Below, piece after piece: positions 59,780 to 64,000 of a DNA stretch of 64,000 nucleotides (within the stretch, counting starts at the first letter, position 1; every line of letters starts with the position of its first letter). The position numbers were made by a program, and so were the translations under genes. Source of the stretch: Anaerolineaceae bacterium UBA4775 (GTDB lineage: Bacteria > Chloroflexota > Anaerolineae > Anaerolineales > Anaerolineaceae); NCBI GenBank assembly GCA_002403205.1, contig DHHJ01000010.1, positions 12,896 to 76,895 of the forward strand, in the 5' to 3' direction. The notes under the pieces were generated by a model, which searched no databases, was not told the origin of the DNA, and saw only the letters and a list, made by a program, of their open reading frames with translations.

Positions 59780-61216
59780 TCAGTAGGCCTTGGCAAAATA
59801 GGCTTTTTCAGTGGTCTCTTCACCGCTGAAGATGCAGCGTCCCTTGCCGCCGGGCTGATCCATGGGGATGCAGCGCAGGGTGGCTTTGGTGTCCTCTTTG
59901 ATCTGGGCTTCGTTGCGCGCATCGGGCTTCCACCATACATAACACCAGCCATCCTCAGAGATGATCTGCTTGAAGGCTTCGTAGTCTTCCGGCTCGTGGA
60001 TGTGCGCGTCCCTGAATTGGGTCGCTTTTTCGAGCATGTTGGCCTGGATGGTCTCAAGCATGCTGCCGACGGTCGCCGCGATCCCCTCCTGGGGTACGAA
60101 GGACTTGCCGTCTCGGCCGGGAATGTCGCGGCGGGCGAGGGCAACGCTGTTTTTGGCCACATCCTTCGGGCCGATCTCGATGCGCAGGGGCACGCCGCGC
60201 AGCTCCCACTCGTTGAACTTGAAACCAGGGGTGACCTCAGTGCGGTCATCGACCTCGACGCGGAAGCCGCTGAGCGCTTCCTTGACGCGCCCCACAGCCT
60301 CCATGACCTGGCTCTGTTCCTCTTCTTTGCGGAAGATCGGCACGATCACCACCTGGATCGGTGCCAGGCGCGGGGGTAAGACCAGACCCTGGTCATCGCC
60401 ATGGGTCATGATGATGGCGCCGATAAAGCGGGTCGAGAGGCCCCACGAGGTGGTCCAGCAGTGCTGCAGGGTGTTGTTTTCGTCCAGGTACTGGATGTCG
60501 AAGGCTTTGGCGAAGTTTTGCCCCAGGTTGTGACTGGTGCCTGCCTGGAGGGCTTTTTTGTCGCCCATCATGGCCTCGATGGTGTAGGAGCGCACCGCGC
60601 CGGCGAACTTCTCGGTTTCGCTTTTGCGCCCCGGGATGACGGGCACCGCCGCCTCGTTGCGGGCGAAATCGGTGTAGATATCCAGCATCTGCAGGGTTTC
60701 GGCTTCGGCTTCTTCTGCGGTGGCATGGGCGGTGTGACCCTCCTGCCAGTAGAACTCCAGGGTGCGCAGGAACAGGCGCGTGCGCATCTCCCAGCGCACC
60801 ACGTTGCCCCACTGGTTGATCAGCACGGGCAGGTCGCGGTAGGACTGGATCCACTTGGAATACATATAGCCGATGATGGTCTCGGAGGTGGGCCGCACGA
60901 TGAGGGGCTCTTCCAGCTCCGACCCCCCGCCGATGGTGACCACCGCCAGCTCGGGAGAGAAGCCTTCGACGTGTTCCTTTTCTTTCTCAAGGAACGACAT
61001 CGGGATGAACAGGGGGAAGGCCGCGTTGACATGGCCGGTGGCCTTAAAGCGGCCGTCGAGGGCGGACTGGATGTTCTCCCACAGCGACCAGCCGTAGGGG
61101 CGCACGACCATGCAGCCGCGCACCGGGGCGTAATCGGCCAGCTCAGCCCGCTGGACAAGCTGGTTGTACCATTCTGAATAATTTTCTGCTTTCGGCGTTA
61201 ATTTCTTGTCATCCAT
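59780..61216 (-). CDS. proS: Prolyl-tRNA synthetase, archaeal/eukaryotic type
   Basis: A 478-residue class II synthetase. Motif 2 region VRWEMRTRLFLRTLEFYWQEGH, the proline pocket RPTSETIIGYMYSKWI and the start VRGCMVVRPYGWSLWENIQ mark the ProS type 3 (archaeal/eukaryotic) form; there is no editing insertion between motifs 2 and 3. An anticodon-binding domain follows (about 280-390) and a C-terminal zinc-binding-like domain ends in KAYFAKAY, the typical Tyr end. This type occurs in many Chloroflexota, Firmicutes and Thermus. ATG 61216 has a weak AAGAAAG site. Confidence 0.95.
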   Translation of the reverse strand: MDDKKLTPKAENYSEWYNQLVQRAELADYAPVRGCMVVRPYGWSLWENIQSALDGRFKATGHVNAAFPLFIPMSFLEKEKEHVEGFSPELAVVTIGGGSELEEPLIVRPTSETIIGYMYSKWIQSYRDLPVLINQWGNVVRWEMRTRLFLRTLEFYWQEGHTAHATAEEAEAETLQMLDIYTDFARNEAAVPVIPGRKSETEKFAGAVRSYTIEAMMGDKKALQAGTSHNLGQNFAKAFDIQYLDENNTLQHCWTTSWGLSTRFIGAIIMTHGDDQGLVLPPRLAPIQVVIVPIFRKEEEQSQVMEAVGRVKEALSGFRVEVDDRTEVTPGFKFNEWELRGVPLRIEIGPKDVAKNSVALARRDIPGRDGKSFVPQEGIAATVGSMLETIQANMLEKATQFRDAHIHEPEDYEAFKQIISEDGWCYVWWKPDARNEAQIKEDTKATLRCIPMDQPGGKGRCIFSGEETTEKAYFAKAY

Positions 61217-61249
61217 AATTGCTTTCTTGGTTGATTTGGGTCTGTCTGT

Positions 61250-61801
61250 TCAGGCCAATCCCAAAAATTGGGTCAACAGCTCCAGGGCTGCCCCCGGGTT
61301 GGGTGCAAAGGCGAGGTATTGGCGGTCATCCATGGCGACATACTCGCCAAACTCGGCAAAGAAGGCTTCCATAACGGTGTGCCAGCCATTCCCCAGCAGG
61401 ATCACCGGTTTTGGCTGGAGGATATCCACGGCGAGCTGGTTCCAGGTGAGGGCGATCTCGAGCAGGGTGCCGATGCCACCCGGGAGGGCGATGGCAGCAT
61501 CACAGCTCGTCACCAGGGCGTTCAGCCGCTCATTCAGGGTCTCGGTCCGCCACTCTTCGGCCACCCAGGCGTTGGGGCCTATCGGGCGCCAGGCTTCGAT
61601 CTCTGCGCTGGTGACGCCGATCACATGCCCGCCGGCTTCGCTGGCGCCGCGGGAGGTCGCTTCCATGGTGCCCGTGTATCCGCCCGTCAGGACGGTCAGG
61701 CCCGCGCCGCCCAGCAGCATGCCGAGCTCGTAGGCTTGCTGGTAAGGCGAGGTGCCGGGTTTCGGGGCTGAACCGCCGAACACGCTAATCTTCTTCGACA
61801 T
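61250..61801 (-). CDS. LOG-family (TIGR00725/TIGR00730-like) nucleotide phosphoribohydrolase
   Basis: A 183-residue Rossmann-fold protein. The family motif PGGxGTxxE is present as LPGGIGTLLEI, and the first glycine motif as LTGGYTGTMEATSRGA. Characterised relatives remove ribose 5-phosphate from nucleoside monophosphates (LOG) or bind nucleotides. ATG 61801 (MSKKISVFGG) has GAAAGGGATCTCG in front and is preferred over a start ten codons upstream. It overlaps the end of the MazG-like gene by 17 bases, so both form a nucleotide clean-up pair. Confidence 0.88.
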   Translation of the reverse strand: MSKKISVFGGSAPKPGTSPYQQAYELGMLLGGAGLTVLTGGYTGTMEATSRGASEAGGHVIGVTSAEIEAWRPIGPNAWVAEEWRTETLNERLNALVTSCDAAIALPGGIGTLLEIALTWNQLAVDILQPKPVILLGNGWHTVMEAFFAEFGEYVAMDDRQYLAFAPNPGAALELLTQFLGLA

Positions 61802-62126
61802 CGAGATCCCTTTCTGCTGGCGGGGTTCCATCCCACTCGCGCTGGTAGTTGACCCTGAGCTTGTCCAAAACGGCGGCTTCCAGGTCGATGTGGGCCACCC
61901 GGGCCAGTTGCAGCAGGTACAGGGTCACATCGGCCAGTTCGCCTGCCAGGGCGGGCGAATCGGGGGCCTGCTCGGACCACTGGAACAGCTCCAGCACCTC
62001 GGCGGCTTCGATACACAGGGAAGCCGCCAGGTTTTTGAGCGTTTGCGGGCGCGGGCTGTCGGGCTGATACCAGCCCTTGGCGGTCACAAAGCGGTCCATA
62101 GCCTGGGTGAGGTCTTTGAGTTCCAT
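61785..62126 (-). CDS. MazG-like nucleotide pyrophosphohydrolase (dCTPase/RS21-C6 type)
   Basis: A 113-residue all-helical protein with the MazG metal motif EAAEVLELFQW (ExxE) followed by ELADVTLYLLQLA (ExxD). Members split non-standard or excess nucleoside triphosphates into the monophosphate and pyrophosphate. ATG 62126 (MELKDLTQ) was chosen because TATAAT lies at 62136-62141 on the minus strand, nine bases before it, which fits a leaderless or very short leader; ATG 62144 overlaps that element. No Shine-Dalgarno sequence is seen for either. Confidence 0.85.
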   Translation of the reverse strand: MELKDLTQAMDRFVTAKGWYQPDSPRPQTLKNLAASLCIEAAEVLELFQWSEQAPDSPALAGELADVTLYLLQLARVAHIDLEAAVLDKLRVNYQREWDGTPPAERDLDVEED

Positions 62127-62269
62127 CAAGGGGGAATTATACATGATAAGTGGGGGTTAAGGGCGCATTCATGGGGTGCTGGCACGCCATCAGGTACAAT
62201 TTTTGGAGACCACGCCCAGGTTATGCTAAAATTGAAGGTGTTAACCTGAATACGAGATGAGGGAGCAAA

Positions 62270-63856
<1,587 letters not shown>

Positions 63857-64000
63857 GCTTAAAATAAACATCCCCTCCGCAATTGAAGGGGACGTCGGAC
63901 TAACGATACTCTCGTTAGCGCTGTTGTAAATAATATACTCTATGATGTGTTCGGAGTCAATAGTGGACTTTTCGAAGTTTCTGTCAAGAATTTCCATATT
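63857..64000. other. Spacer after hsdM with two hairpins
   Basis: TCCCCT...AGGGGA (63871-63892) and CTAACGA (63900-63906) with TCGTTAG (63912-63918) can fold, the second with a 5-base loop. Neither is followed by a T-run. No start of hsdS or another gene is recognisable before the window ends. A reading frame on the minus strand here is mostly antisense to hsdM. Confidence 0.5.

Overview
The window looks like a chromosome segment of an anaerobic, fermentative bacterium, most likely a member of the Chloroflexota (class Anaerolineae). This is an inference from gene content and style: a group 4 membrane-bound [NiFe]-hydrogenase, a K+-independent H+-pyrophosphatase, Thr/Pro-rich secreted proteins with WD40-like propellers, a short IF-2, an archaeal/eukaryotic-type prolyl-tRNA synthetase and many short intergenic repeats. 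No marker here fixes the genus.

Layout. 1-7259: nine-gene operon for an energy-converting hydrogenase (three antiporter-like membrane subunits, a NuoA-sized subunit, then NuoB, C, D, H and I-like subunits), followed by a cysteine hydrolase and a clear terminator. 8.2-9.1 kb: decayed remnants of a polysaccharide O-acetylation locus (AlgI-like MBOAT plus DHHW/AlgX-like protein). 9.15-11.3 kb: a CBS-pair protein, a zinc-ribbon membrane protein and an IS256-type transposase tail. 11.57-17.81 kb: one AT-rich gene for a 2,079-residue protein with a Cap4/DUF4297-like nuclease domain, a STAND P-loop NTPase and a giant C-terminal region; it is the best candidate for a little-described anti-phage system. 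17.8-18.4 kb: dispersed repeats and tRNA-Lys. 18.5-40.9 kb: metabolic and envelope genes (lipoprotein, S9 peptidase, CDF transporter, 2-hydroxyacid dehydrogenase, thioredoxin-CcdA fusion, kinase, nicotinate phosphoribosyltransferase, OsmC protein, WD40 lipoprotein, six-hairpin glycosidase-like protein, class A PBP, methyltransferase-like protein, GH13 glucosidase). 41.2-50.3 kb: translation cluster nusA-rnpM-infB-rbfA-nrnA-truB-ribF-thyX, without rimP. 50.4-53.9 kb: CPBP protease and a two-component pair. 53.9-55.4 kb: palindromic repeats and a junction of two broken genes (the second a trpB2 tail). 55.5-64 kb: unknown protein, H+-PPase, HEAT protein, proS, a LOG-family protein with a MazG-like protein, and the start of a type I restriction-modification locus (hsdM).

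How it fits together. The hydrogenase and the pyrophosphatase would both build ion gradients in a fermenting cell; the glycosidases, peptidase and 2-hydroxyacid dehydrogenase suit growth on sugars and peptides. The accessory parts (giant STAND protein, hsdM, IS256 tail, decayed loci) sit next to repeat-rich intergenic DNA. All coordinates and starts come from reading the sequence; no database search was run.
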